NCBI GenBank assembly: GCA_016213785.1
Contig: JACQZQ010000019.1
Location: 1-64,000 of the forward strand
Source of the DNA: Acidobacteriota bacterium
GTDB lineage: Bacteria; Acidobacteriota; Blastocatellia; Chloracidobacteriales; JADJPF01
Length of the DNA stretch: 64,000 bases
Direction of reading: 5' to 3'
A model generated the notes under the pieces. It was not told where the DNA came from, searched no databases, and saw nothing but the letters and a program-made list of their open reading frames with translations. The first letter of the stretch is position 1; the number at the start of each line of letters is the position of its first letter. A program made the position numbers and the translations under genes. Shown here piece after piece: positions 10,088 to 19,412 of the stretch.

Positions 10088-10806
10088 TGTATAAAGCTGC
10101 AAGCATTTTAGTTGTTGACGATGAAATGCAAATCCTACGAGCAATGCGGGCTAGTCTTTCAGCTAATGGTTATGAGGTTAGGACTGCAAAAAATGGCGAA
10201 GAAGCACTAGTTGAAATACGTAAAAAAGCTCCAGACCTAGTTGTTTTAGATTTAGTTATGTCAGATATTTCTGGCCTAGAAGTTTGTCGTAGAATAAGAG
10301 AATTTTCTAAAACTCCAATAATTATTCTTTCAGCTAAAGGTGCTGACCAAGATAAGATTAATGCATTAGACTTAGGTGCTGATGATTATGTAACTAAACC
10401 ATTTAATTTAGAACTTTTACTTGCAAGAATCCGTGCAGTGCTTAGACGTACAAGCCCTAATGAACAAGTAGAAACAGTCCTAAAAGTTGGTGAAGTTATT
10501 GTAGATACAGAAAGCCGTAAAGTTATTGTTGAAGGTAGAGAAATTAAGCTTACTCCTAAAGAGTTTGAAGTATTACGTTATTTAATAATTAGAGCAGGGA
10601 AAATTGTTACTCATCGAGCACTTTTACAAGCAATTTGGGGATGGGAATATTCTGATCAAACAGAATACTTAAGGGTTTTTGTTAATCAATTACGTCGTAA
10701 AATAGAACCCGATCCACATCACCCCCGCTATATTATGACTGAGCCTTGGGTAGGCTATAGGTTTGCTCAAGAAAATACTGATCAACTAAATGAAAAAGAT
10801 ATTTAA
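10087..10806 (+). CDS. kdpE: KdpE-type OmpR-family response regulator
   Basis: 239 residues: a receiver domain with acidic pair D11/D12, phospho-acceptor D55 in VVLDLVMSD, conserved S/K positions (IILSAK, YVTKPF), and a C-terminal winged helix (LTPKEFEVLRYLI, VNQLRRKIEPD, WVGYRF). It overlaps kdpD by one base, which makes it the partner of that kinase. It converges on the Clp-like gene with only 15 bp between stops and no visible terminator. Targets cannot be read from this window because the usual kdpFABC operon is absent. Confidence 0.93.
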   Translation: MYKAASILVVDDEMQILRAMRASLSANGYEVRTAKNGEEALVEIRKKAPDLVVLDLVMSDISGLEVCRRIREFSKTPIIILSAKGADQDKINALDLGADDYVTKPFNLELLLARIRAVLRRTSPNEQVETVLKVGEVIVDTESRKVIVEGREIKLTPKEFEVLRYLIIRAGKIVTHRALLQAIWGWEYSDQTEYLRVFVNQLRRKIEPDPHHPRYIMTEPWVGYRFAQENTDQLNEKDI

Positions 10807-10821
10807 GTACTTTCTAGACCA

Positions 10822-13800
10822 CTATTCTTGGTGAAGAATAATTGCTGTAGCTACTTTAATTAATCGCTCTTTTATTAAAAGAGTTAGCTCATTAGGCATT
10901 GTGCCACGATAAAAGTTTATTTGTTTTTTTAATACCATATCTTCTACTAAACTTTTATCATGATCCCATTCTCGTCTTAGAGATTGTTTTTTTACTTCTG
11001 CTTGAGTATTACGCTTTATATTTACTGGAGGCACATATTCCATAGCCTTTATTTCTGAGCTATCAATAAACCATTTTTCAGTTGAATCCCCTTGTAAATA
11101 GACATGAGAGCCACTTTCAGTTGCATAGTATAAATAAGCCCAAGGAGCGTTAACCCCTAATACAATACTATATATTCCGTCTTGAGGGTTCTTAAAGAAT
11201 TTTTTAGTTTCTTTTATAATCTCTCGTTTTAAGGGTATTTTTTCTTTACTTTCTTTATTATTATTTTCATCATTTTCATCATCGTTTGCAGTAAAATTAT
11301 CATCAGGCTTATCAAGAGTTTTAGCTACTTTTTTAGCTGATGTTTTAGCAGTCTTATCTTTATCAGATAAGGCTTTATCTTTCTCAAGCTTAGCTTTATC
11401 AATTGTAAGTTTAATTACTTGGGTTTCTGCTTCTTGGTTAGAAGCAATATGAAAATACATTTCTGCTGTTTCAAATAACCTTTTAGGACTTTCACTATAG
11501 AAGGCTAATGTAACATAGTTTGGGGAAGAAAATTTTAGTGCATAAGTAGAAAGTAAGACATTTTCCCATTCTATTTGTAATGATTTTATTTCCTTTATTA
11601 TAGAGTCTTTATTTATTTCTTGTTTACCATAAAAAGCTAGTAATAAATTATCTTCTAAGGCAGAAGTTTTTACAGAAAAATCTTTACAACCATCATAGAC
11701 TTTTTTTAGTGGGGTTAATTTAGCTAAACTCTCTAAATCTTTAGGTTTTTTCCAGCCAGAAACATCCTTTAGTTTTTGTTCTAGTCTAGAAATACGGAAA
11801 ATTTCATTTTGAATATCCATTAAATCAGAACTACGTTCAAGCCTATAAGCATTATGACTTAACAGGGAAGAGTCTTTTATTAATGCTGCTAAACTATTAT
11901 TTGCTGAGGGTTGGACTGAACGACCCTGTTTATCTAGTTTAAGTGAAAGGGTTATTTCTAGTTTTGACTCTTTATTTAAGCTAATTTCAATGGCTAAAGC
12001 CGAATTAGTAGCATAGTTATTATTATTAAGTCTTTCTGATATTGGCACAAGTAACTGCCGTTCAATAGCCCGTTTAAGCGGACGTGCTCCATAACGAGGG
12101 CTATAACCTTTTTCAGCTAAATAAGCTATAACATCTTTAGAATATTCTAGAGTAATATTTCTATATTTAAGACCATTACGAAAGCTTAGATTTTCTAATT
12201 CTTTAGTAGCTATTTTGTAGATAATATCAGAGGCAAGAGGAGCAAATGGGACAATACGGTCAATTCTATTAAAAAGCTCTGGGCGTAGAAAATCTTTTAC
12301 AGCACTGGCAAAATATTTAGAAGCATTAGCTAAATCATCAGTTTGAAAGCCTAGAGCACCTTTTTGAAAAGCTTCTGCTCCTAGATTAGATGTCATTATT
12401 ATTACAGAATTACGAAAATCAGCTAATCTACCTGCTGAATCTGTAAGTCGGCCTTCTCCTAGAACTTGAAGCAAAAGATCAAAGAATAATGGATGTGCTT
12501 TTTCAAATTCATCAAATAAAATCACAGAAAAAGGCTGTTCTCTAACTTTAGCTGTTAGTAATCCTTCAGACCCAAACACACCTCCAATTAAACGTTTAAC
12601 AGAAAATGGATCAGAATATTCGCTCATATCAAAGCGTGAAAGTCGTCCTTTATCCTGAAAAAGAAACTCGGCTAAGGATTTTGCCATTTCGGTTTTTCCT
12701 ACCCCTGTAGGGCCTATAAATAAAAATGATGCAATAGGTTTAGTTACCCGAGCTAGCCTAGTTTTAACCATTGCCAGCATATCAACCACTAAATTTACCG
12801 CCTCATTTTGGCCTATTACCCGTTTAGAAAACCATTCATATGTATATGTTAAATCTAGCTTAACTTCGTCATCTAGAATAAAAAGGGGCAATCCTGTCTC
12901 ACGAGAAAAAGCCTCTATTACGTCTTTTTCATTTAGTTGTAGGTCAGGGTGGAGATCAGAAATTAGATTTTTAAGAAATCTTAATGGTCTTCCAGGATAA
13001 GCCGAATAAGTAGCATAACGCCTATGTAGTTGATCGAGTCTTTCCAATGTTTCTAAAGAAATTACGGTTCTATTTCGTCTAGCATCAAGCGCATAACTTA
13101 ATAAAATAGAGCGACCTTTATTTATATCAGGTGGATTAATTCTAATTATTTGAAATGCATCTAGAAGATGGGGGTCTTCTTTTTCAATTAATGGTAATTG
13201 TTCTGGTGTACATTCTGCTACAACAATAAGATCGCCTCTTACTAAATAAGGTCTAAAGAAAGATGCTATACCTTGGCTATTATGAACGCTTTTACCAACC
13301 TGCATTAATTCAACTAAGTTTGCAAAAAATAATATAGCCTTTTGTTTATTAGCTTCTTGCCAAACTTGTTGACAACGTTCTTGCCACATACCAAAACCCG
13401 ACATACCTGCTACTAGCTTTGCTCCGCTTGTTGCCCAAAATGGGGTAGATGCTAAATGATACTTAAGTCTATGTTTTACTAGGTTATAAAAAATAGCTGT
13501 TTTGCCTACACCAGAATCCCCAACAAGTAAAACACTACGAGCGCTACGACCTATAAGGGAATCTGCTAGGAGTTGGGTTTCTTCTTCAACTTCATATGCA
13601 ATAGGGAGTTTTTCAGAATTAAGATAGGTTCCTATTTCTTTTAGTACAGAGGCGGTTTCTTTGGGTTTTTCTAAGTTTATTGCAATTTGTTTTGGCGTAT
13701 TAATATGTATATTAAAAGATAATTCGCTTGTTTTTATTGTTTGGCTACGTTGTAGATAAGAAAGATTCTTTAATGATCCAGCAGCTTTACGCCTAAGTAT

Positions 13801-14208
13801 TTCCGCTTTTATTTCAGAGATAACTTTTTCTGGCAATTTTTCGCGGTCTTTTTCTCTATTAAGTATTTCAATTCCTAGAGTAGGTACATAAACTATATCT
13901 ACATCATCAATAGTCCACTCCAAAGTATTAAAAATTAAATTTACAGGTTCTTTCCAACCTATAGAATCTTTAAGGGGAGCTAAAGAAAAGCAAACCTCTT
14001 TAATGATTGTAGGAGAGCTATGACGGCGATGTATATCTACTAGAGATAGATCGCTAAGCACATATTTGGCACAAGTAATTAATGCATTTTCTGCTCTTGT
14101 TATATTTGTTTCAAAACGAAGAATTTCGCTAAAAAACAGCGCTTGTGTTAGGAAAATATCATTTTCTAAAACCTGTGTTACAGCAGTGATCTTAAAATTA
14201 AGTTCCAT
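10822..14208 (-). CDS. Clp-like AAA+ ATPase with degenerate D1 and release-factor-like C-terminal region
   Basis: 1128 residues. Residues 1-~180 do not resemble the usual Clp N-domain. D1 has a Walker A (GDSGVGKT, ~229-236), but its Walker B position reads ILFFANLVELM instead of a D-E pair and its arginine-finger site reads LLDAF, so D1 is probably inactive. D2 looks intact: GPTGVGKT (~498-505), VILFDEFEKAH (~566), sensor 1 MTSNLG, arginine finger FNRIDR, sensor 2 YGARPLKRAI. From ~785 the sequence resembles class I peptide release factors: a PCRF-like hairpin plus TLAFYSE...LFETAEMYFHIA, an acidic/Lys-rich linker, then GIYSIVLG...AYLYYATESGSHV and RREWDHDKSLVEDMVL. The GGQ loop is missing. 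Clp membership is firm; the release-factor resemblance is by eye. Confidence 0.8.
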   Translation of the reverse strand: MELNFKITAVTQVLENDIFLTQALFFSEILRFETNITRAENALITCAKYVLSDLSLVDIHRRHSSPTIIKEVCFSLAPLKDSIGWKEPVNLIFNTLEWTIDDVDIVYVPTLGIEILNREKDREKLPEKVISEIKAEILRRKAAGSLKNLSYLQRSQTIKTSELSFNIHINTPKQIAINLEKPKETASVLKEIGTYLNSEKLPIAYEVEEETQLLADSLIGRSARSVLLVGDSGVGKTAIFYNLVKHRLKYHLASTPFWATSGAKLVAGMSGFGMWQERCQQVWQEANKQKAILFFANLVELMQVGKSVHNSQGIASFFRPYLVRGDLIVVAECTPEQLPLIEKEDPHLLDAFQIIRINPPDINKGRSILLSYALDARRNRTVISLETLERLDQLHRRYATYSAYPGRPLRFLKNLISDLHPDLQLNEKDVIEAFSRETGLPLFILDDEVKLDLTYTYEWFSKRVIGQNEAVNLVVDMLAMVKTRLARVTKPIASFLFIGPTGVGKTEMAKSLAEFLFQDKGRLSRFDMSEYSDPFSVKRLIGGVFGSEGLLTAKVREQPFSVILFDEFEKAHPLFFDLLLQVLGEGRLTDSAGRLADFRNSVIIMTSNLGAEAFQKGALGFQTDDLANASKYFASAVKDFLRPELFNRIDRIVPFAPLASDIIYKIATKELENLSFRNGLKYRNITLEYSKDVIAYLAEKGYSPRYGARPLKRAIERQLLVPISERLNNNNYATNSALAIEISLNKESKLEITLSLKLDKQGRSVQPSANNSLAALIKDSSLLSHNAYRLERSSDLMDIQNEIFRISRLEQKLKDVSGWKKPKDLESLAKLTPLKKVYDGCKDFSVKTSALEDNLLLAFYGKQEINKDSIIKEIKSLQIEWENVLLSTYALKFSSPNYVTLAFYSESPKRLFETAEMYFHIASNQEAETQVIKLTIDKAKLEKDKALSDKDKTAKTSAKKVAKTLDKPDDNFTANDDENDENNNKESKEKIPLKREIIKETKKFFKNPQDGIYSIVLGVNAPWAYLYYATESGSHVYLQGDSTEKWFIDSSEIKAMEYVPPVNIKRNTQAEVKKQSLRREWDHDKSLVEDMVLKKQINFYRGTMPNELTLLIKERLIKVATAIILHQE

Positions 14209-14290
14209 ATATCTCTAAAGTCATTTTTCAGAAAGTTTAGTAAATTGTTAAACTAGTGGAAAATAATAATCTGATAAGAAGGAAAAAGCT

Positions 14291-14689
14291 ATGATAAGAA
14301 AAATATTATTTTTAAGTTTACTTGTTAATTTAGTTTTTTTTATAAGTAGTTCTATGGGGCAAAATAATAGTCAGTATACAAAAATACCAAGAGATGCAAA
14401 AATATCTGAATATACTGATAAAAAAATTAAACTTGGTGGAAAACCAGCAATTGACGTAAATCAACACCCTGTTTTAACTGCTACCGCCACACTTGGCAAA
14501 CAAGAGTTTCAATCCTATTTGGATACTAAATTTGGACAACTTATAATAATTTCTAAAGAGGAAATAAAATGCTCAGGTAAGGTTAAAGTATTTGGAAAAT
14601 TAGAAAAAGTATCTTTACGTGGAGCAAAAAATACTAAGTCGTCTTATGAAGGTTATGTTATTAGAGCAGATAAATGTAAGTGTAAATAA
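14291..14689 (+). CDS. Small exported protein, possible OB-fold
   Basis: 132 residues with an N-terminal signal peptide (MIRKILFLSLLVNLVFFISSSMG). The mature part has alternating strands (KKIKLGGKPAI, GQLIIISKEEIKCSGKVKVFGKLEKV, YEGYVIRADKCKCK), a pattern seen in small bacterial OB-fold exported proteins; that fold is a guess. AAGGAA lies about 7 bases before the ATG. It is divergent from the Clp-like gene and ends at a strong bidirectional hairpin. No function assigned. Confidence 0.7.
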   Translation: MIRKILFLSLLVNLVFFISSSMGQNNSQYTKIPRDAKISEYTDKKIKLGGKPAIDVNQHPVLTATATLGKQEFQSYLDTKFGQLIIISKEEIKCSGKVKVFGKLEKVSLRGAKNTKSSYEGYVIRADKCKCK

Positions 14690-14700
14690 AGTTAATCCAA

Positions 14701-14735
14701 ATATAAAGAGGAGCTTTTTTAGCTCCTCTTTATAT
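14701..14735. terminator. Bidirectional intrinsic terminator
   Basis: A perfect 15-bp stem (14701-14715 pairing with 14721-14735) with a five-T loop lies between two convergent genes. The AT-rich outer stem gives a U-rich end on both strands. Confidence 0.85.
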
Positions 14736-14766
14736 AAGATTTATGTAAGAAATTAAATATTATAGT

Positions 14767-15315
14767 TTAATTTACATCTACATTTTGAAAAACAAAATCT
14801 GCATCAGGTGTAGTAGATTTACTTTCCCAAACGCTATTATCTTCATACTCAATTTTTTTGATTCTAAAGCCTAGTTTTACTTTTGTTGGGATTGTTGCAA
14901 CATTAAAAAAAATGGTTTCTTCGATAGTTTCTTCTTTAGCAGAGGGTTTAAGCTTCTTTTTGCTCTTAAAAGAATTTTTTACAGTTTCATTTTTAATATT
15001 TAAGAAACAGCATTCCCACTCAATTTGCTTAATAGTTTTATCGCTTGATGGGTTTTTAGTTTTTAGGTAAAAAGAAATTTTTTGTTGTCCTCCAGGAACG
15101 GGGCCTCCTAAACCTCCAGATGCCCGCATATTTCCGCCTATGCTGGTTGCACTTGTTGTATTAGACACAGATCTTCCATCACCAATAGTCATTTGAAGCC
15201 CTACAACTTCTAGAGGCCAAGATGGACTAGAAGTGTCTTGTGGAGAACAAATAACAAAACTAGTGCTTAGTAATATTGTTAGTAGTAAAGATAATAAAAA
15301 CTTTTTTGCTGCCAT
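14767..15315 (-). CDS. Exported protein of unknown function
   Basis: 182 residues with a hydrophobic signal sequence (residues ~1-25, FLLSLLLTILLSTSFVIC). Cys25 could be lipidated, but FVIC is a poor lipobox. The mature part has a Gly-rich stretch (GGNMRASGGLGGPVPGGQ) then a beta-rich region (KISFYLKTKNPS, IKQIEWECCF, KVKLGFRIKKIEYEDNSVW) that suggests an immunoglobulin-like fold. AAGGAG lies 9 bases before the ATG. It shares a terminator with the convergent small exported protein gene. I do not recognise the family. Confidence 0.7.
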   Translation of the reverse strand: MAAKKFLLSLLLTILLSTSFVICSPQDTSSPSWPLEVVGLQMTIGDGRSVSNTTSATSIGGNMRASGGLGGPVPGGQQKISFYLKTKNPSSDKTIKQIEWECCFLNIKNETVKNSFKSKKKLKPSAKEETIEETIFFNVATIPTKVKLGFRIKKIEYEDNSVWESKSTTPDADFVFQNVDVN

Positions 15316-15498
15316 AGCAGCAACTCCTTAAGCGAAAAACAGCTTTATTGATTAGGGGATAATATGTAATTGATTGAAAGAGATGTAACTGATTATATCT
15401 CTTTTTATTTTCCAAACAAGTAACAAGCGAAAAAAAATGTTAAAATTTTATTAAGATTTTTATAACTTATTGAAAATAAATAGGAAAATAGAGATGAT

Positions 15499-15522
15499 TT
15501 TTTAAGTGTTGATCCTTAAAAA
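15499..15522 (-). terminator. AT-rich hairpin after the kinase gene
   Basis: An 8-bp stem (15499-15506 with 15515-15522) lies just downstream of the minus-strand kinase stop. It is made mostly of A:T pairs, so it is only a weak terminator candidate. Confidence 0.35.
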
Positions 15523-15538
15523 GCAAACCTTTAATAGT

Positions 15539-17656
15539 TTAGCCCATTTTTTTTACAAAAGATAATATAGGTGAATTAATTTTTAGGCTTTTATCATACT
15601 GTTTACGAGAAAAAGGGTTTTTAAGTACTCTATAGGCTATTAAAATGTGAGAAAAAAGTTTCTCTAATTGTGGGTGTAAGCTTGGGTTATAACGACAAAA
15701 ATCTTCATTAGATGCAGGGTGGAATTTCTTAACTGCTTTTTCGTAAGCTTCACGAATTTCTATATCTTTTGCGTTAGCCTGAGTACCAAGTAAAGTATAA
15801 TAGCTAGTATTATCTAGATCATAAATAATTGACTCAACTTCATAACAAAAAGCTGCTGCGCTTTGGAAATCACAAGCTTTTGAGCCAGAACGTAACTCTT
15901 TTAATAGTTTGACTACAGAATCAACAGAGCGATCTATTTTCTTTTCATCTATATTAGAGTTAAGTAATCCAACAGCAATTAACCCACAAATAGCCCTTAG
16001 CATCTCTATTTCAGGTAAACAATCTAAGGAAAGAACTTCTGCAATTGTAGTAGTCACTGTAACTCTTGAAAAAACAAACACTTCTTTAGAAGTTAAACTA
16101 ATAAATTTTGTTAGATCCGAAGGAGTAGGATTAGGAATTAATTGTCTAGAAAAATCTCCTAGCCAGCTTTTAAGTAAATCAGTGCTATCTAAACTTCTTA
16201 ATCCTTCAAATATTAGGTTTGCTACAGGTATAGAGATTTTACCTGAAGAAATATCATAAGTTTCACAACGTAGTTCATATTGGCCTACTGTCCAGCTAAA
16301 AAGAGACGTAACTATTTGAGAGATCTGTATTTTTTTCAGAGCATTTAATTGTTTTTCAGAAACGGCATTTAACCTAATCAAAGCATCACTAAAAGAACAA
16401 GTTGTTTCAGACATTTCTTTTTTAGCCTCAGCAAAAGTTCTAGCTGCAACTTGACTAGTGCGAATTAATAGATCATCTAATTGGTCTATTATTTCTGTAC
16501 TATTAGCACTAATAACATTTCCTTGGTAAAAGACTATGCTTTTATTAATTTTATCTTTTGTACAAACTAATGAGCCTGAAAGCTGTTCTCTAAAAATTCT
16601 TTGTAACAAAAATAAAAAGGGTTGGTCTTTTAATTCACCAAGCTCAATCGTAGTATTACTAGGCTGTTCCCCAGAAAAAAGCGTAGGTGAATAAATTGAG
16701 TTATTTTCCTGGGAGTATGATTTCTTAAAAGAATATTGAGGAAATGGTGAAATAGGATTTCCAATGACTTGTGGAAGAGCTGGAAGTAGTTGTAGTCGCC
16801 ATTTTAATTCACTTGCACTCTTTAATCTTTTATTTATATCTGGAATTAGTAAATCATTTATTATTGCTGCAAACTCTGGGCTTACAGCAATAAAGGATTC
16901 CCATTGTCCTTCTCTAGGTTTAATACTAGGAATAGTTGAATCACTAGCAAGTAACCTTAAAGTAGTTGCTCCTGCTGAATATAGATCGCTTTGAGGGATG
17001 GTTTCTCCTGCAATTTGTTCTGGGGCGGTGTAACCAGGTGAGTAGATTAATGTTTGGTTTGTTGTTCCAACCATTTGACATACTGCCCCAAAATCAATAA
17101 GCAGTAATTTTCCATCTTCATGCCGCATTAAGTTTTCTGGCTTAATATCTCTATGAATAATTACAGGATTATGAGTATGCAAATAGTCTAGTATATCTGC
17201 TAGTTCTGTAAGAAATAAACGAGCTTCTTGTTCATCAAAAGAATAATTTCTCTCAATTACTTCTTCAGCTAAATTATGTCCAGGGATAAAGTCTTGTACT
17301 AGGTAAGAATAACCTTCATCAATAAAATAGGCATAAAGTTTTGGAATACCTGGATGTTGAAGTTTTAATAAAACCTCAGCCTCACGCTTAAATAAGCGTC
17401 CTGCTGTTTCATTACTTTCTTGGTCATATTCATTATTATTAAAAATTCTACGTAGTTGTTTTAGTACTTTTACCTCTCTTAGACAGTCAAGATCTTCTAC
17501 TAAATAGGTGATACTAAATCCGCCTTTTCCAAGAATTTTCTTTATTTTATAACGATAACCAACAAGCGCATTTATATGCAAACTTTGACATTTAGGACAA
17601 TGTGAATCACTCGTTGACCACTGGTAAATACAGTTTAGATTAGCACAAGTTACCAT
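15539..17656 (-). CDS. Ser/Thr protein kinase with N-terminal zinc ribbon, DUF4388 and C-terminal J-like domain
   Basis: 705 residues. The N-terminus has two cysteine pairs (C4, C9; CPKC near 20-23) suggesting a zinc ribbon. The kinase domain (~35-290) shows the Gly-rich loop LGKGGFSITY, a VKVLK lysine, HRDIKPEN (~167), DFG and a TAPEQ segment, so it looks catalytically competent. Residues ~340-490 match the DUF4388/PATAN pattern (LSGSLVCTKDK..IVFYQGNVISANS). Residues ~610-690 resemble a DnaJ domain (YYTLLGTQANAKDIEIREAYEKA, YRVLKNPFSRKQYD), but the HPD motif reads HPA, which should prevent normal Hsp70 stimulation. No transmembrane segment. AAGGA lies before the ATG. Monocistronic as far as can be seen. 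Confidence 0.88.
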   Translation of the reverse strand: MVTCANLNCIYQWSTSDSHCPKCQSLHINALVGYRYKIKKILGKGGFSITYLVEDLDCLREVKVLKQLRRIFNNNEYDQESNETAGRLFKREAEVLLKLQHPGIPKLYAYFIDEGYSYLVQDFIPGHNLAEEVIERNYSFDEQEARLFLTELADILDYLHTHNPVIIHRDIKPENLMRHEDGKLLLIDFGAVCQMVGTTNQTLIYSPGYTAPEQIAGETIPQSDLYSAGATTLRLLASDSTIPSIKPREGQWESFIAVSPEFAAIINDLLIPDINKRLKSASELKWRLQLLPALPQVIGNPISPFPQYSFKKSYSQENNSIYSPTLFSGEQPSNTTIELGELKDQPFLFLLQRIFREQLSGSLVCTKDKINKSIVFYQGNVISANSTEIIDQLDDLLIRTSQVAARTFAEAKKEMSETTCSFSDALIRLNAVSEKQLNALKKIQISQIVTSLFSWTVGQYELRCETYDISSGKISIPVANLIFEGLRSLDSTDLLKSWLGDFSRQLIPNPTPSDLTKFISLTSKEVFVFSRVTVTTTIAEVLSLDCLPEIEMLRAICGLIAVGLLNSNIDEKKIDRSVDSVVKLLKELRSGSKACDFQSAAAFCYEVESIIYDLDNTSYYTLLGTQANAKDIEIREAYEKAVKKFHPASNEDFCRYNPSLHPQLEKLFSHILIAYRVLKNPFSRKQYDKSLKINSPILSFVKKMG

Positions 17657-18081
17657 CCATTATCCTTTCTTTAATTGGCTATGTTAATTTATTGTTAAAA
17701 TAAGCGTGTTTTTTGATGATCTAAAAAGCAATTTAAATACCAAACCCAAGGATAATGAAAAATAAAGTTTTTCCTTTTAATAGCTCAAGATTTAACTAAG
17801 TAACTAAAATTTTTTCCTAAGCCAAATAGATAGAATAAAGAGCCTAAGACTATGTAAAAATTTCCTAGCCATATATAAAGAATACATAGTAGCGAGTAAA
17901 ATTTGCATAGTTAGAGTGACAATATTTGTTTTAGGCTTAAATTTTTTTTCAAGTCAAATTTTTAATTTATTTCTTAGTAAATTAAAGTAAAATAGGCATT
18001 TGCATAAGAGTTTTAAGTTTTCTTTAACAAAGCTTTATTTCCTTAAAAGCTTAACTTCCTTATAAAAACAAATCCAAAAGC
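17657..18081. other. Intergenic region, no gene seen
   Basis: About 425 bp of AT-rich DNA between two divergent genes, with stops in all frames. It holds a weak dyad (ACTATGT...ACATAGT near 17851-17892) and presumably both promoters. I see no riboswitch or RNA gene. Confidence 0.5.
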
Positions 18082-18135
18082 AATTGTTGTAATTGTTGTA
18101 ATTGTTGTAATTGTTGTAATTATTATAGTTATTTA
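18082..18135. repeat. 9-bp tandem array before the ankyrin gene
   Basis: Four perfect copies of AATTGTTGT (18082-18117) are followed by two decayed 9-mers (AATTATTAT, AGTTATTTA) to 18135. The array ends four bases before the AGGAG ribosome binding site of the ankyrin gene. Copy-number change here would alter the 5' untranslated region. Confidence 0.85.
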
Positions 18136-18149
18136 TTTAGGAGTTTTTT

Positions 18150-19403
18150 ATGAAATCAAAAATATTGATAGGAGTTTTATTAGTAACTCTATTAAGCGTA
18201 GGAGTTTATGATTATTTTTCTAAACAAGAGAGCCTCTTAACAGCGGCTAGAGATGGAAAAGTAAAATCTACAGAAGAAATACTAAAAAGAAGCAAATTTG
18301 GTATAGAAAATAGAGATGATAAGGGACGAACCCCTTTAATGCTTTCGGCTGTTAGCGGAGAACCTAAAATAACAAAAATGCTTGTAGATGCAGGAGCAGA
18401 CTTAAATGCTAAGGATGATTTAGGGCTAGATGCTATGCAAACGGCTATTCGGTTTTTACGCCCTGAAGTAATAAATGTTTTATTAGATGCAGGAGCAAAT
18501 CCTAATAGTAAGTTACCTACAGGGAAAGATTGCTTAATGGTTGCTTCTCAAAAGAATGATAAAAAACTAGCAAAAAAATTAATAGAAGCAAAAGCTGATA
18601 TTAATGCAAAGTCTAAATCAGGAAAGACTGCTTTTAGTTTTGCCTTAGAATGGGGCGATAGAGAAATGATATCCATATTTCTTGATGCTGGTGTAGTTGC
18701 AGAAGAGGCTTTAGCAAGTGATGAAACTTTTTTTGCAAGAATGGCTTCAAGTGGTCAAGCAGACACAATAAGACTGATTTTTGAAAAAGGTTTAGTTAAA
18801 CAAGGTGGTAAAGGTAATCTAACAAAAGCACTTGGTTATGTTGCAGCTGATGGACACTTAGACTTAATAGACCTTATATTAAAACAAGGAGTTGATATAA
18901 ATGAAGTTGATAATAATGGCGATACTCCTTTATTAATTGCAGTTAATGGAGCAAAACTAGCCGCAATTAGCAAATTAATAGAAGTAAAAGCCGATGTTAA
19001 TTTGGTAAATAAAGCTGGACGAAATGCTTTAATTGTAGCTGCCTCTTCTAATAACCCAGATTCAGAAACAATTAAATTTTTGATAGATAAAAAAATAAAT
19101 GTAAATGCTACTGACTTAGAAGGAAAAACAGCTTTAATGGCTTTAACTTCTTGTAGATGCCCAGAAAGCGTTAAGTCTGTAAAAATATTAATGGAAGCAA
19201 AAGCTAATGTTAATGCTCAAGACGTGGATGGTTGGACAGTTTTAATGTATGCTGCACAAAATAATAATCTTGAAGTTGCTGAAGCTATAGTAAAAGGCGG
19301 CGCAGACCTTAACTTAAAAACTAAAGATGGTCGTACTGCTCAAGCTATAGCAGAACAAAGAAAAAACCAAGAAATGATTGCTCTATTAGGAGAGAAAAAA
19401 TAA
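18150..19403 (+). CDS. Membrane-anchored or exported ankyrin-repeat protein
   Basis: 417 residues. Residues ~4-22 (KILIGVLLVTLLSVGVYDYF) form a signal anchor or uncleaved signal peptide, followed by about ten ankyrin repeats with the typical pattern (GRTPLMLSAVSG..KITKMLVDAGADLNAKD, GWTVLMYAAQNNNLEVAEAIVKGGADLN). Ankyrin stacks bind proteins; no catalytic domain is present. The start is set by AGGAG 7 bases before ATG 18150. The gene is preceded by a 9-bp tandem array and followed by a hairpin. Confidence 0.85.
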   Translation: MKSKILIGVLLVTLLSVGVYDYFSKQESLLTAARDGKVKSTEEILKRSKFGIENRDDKGRTPLMLSAVSGEPKITKMLVDAGADLNAKDDLGLDAMQTAIRFLRPEVINVLLDAGANPNSKLPTGKDCLMVASQKNDKKLAKKLIEAKADINAKSKSGKTAFSFALEWGDREMISIFLDAGVVAEEALASDETFFARMASSGQADTIRLIFEKGLVKQGGKGNLTKALGYVAADGHLDLIDLILKQGVDINEVDNNGDTPLLIAVNGAKLAAISKLIEVKADVNLVNKAGRNALIVAASSNNPDSETIKFLIDKKINVNATDLEGKTALMALTSCRCPESVKSVKILMEAKANVNAQDVDGWTVLMYAAQNNNLEVAEAIVKGGADLNLKTKDGRTAQAIAEQRKNQEMIALLGEKK

Positions 19404-19412
19404 TCGGTTTTT

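Noticed and set aside
10822..11830. Active peptide-release function for the Clp C-terminal region
   Set aside because: No GGQ motif is present, so hydrolysis of peptidyl-tRNA is not supported; only a fold-level resemblance is proposed.
18082..18135. CRISPR-like array
   Set aside because: The unit is 9 bp with no spacers and no cas genes; a simple tandem repeat.
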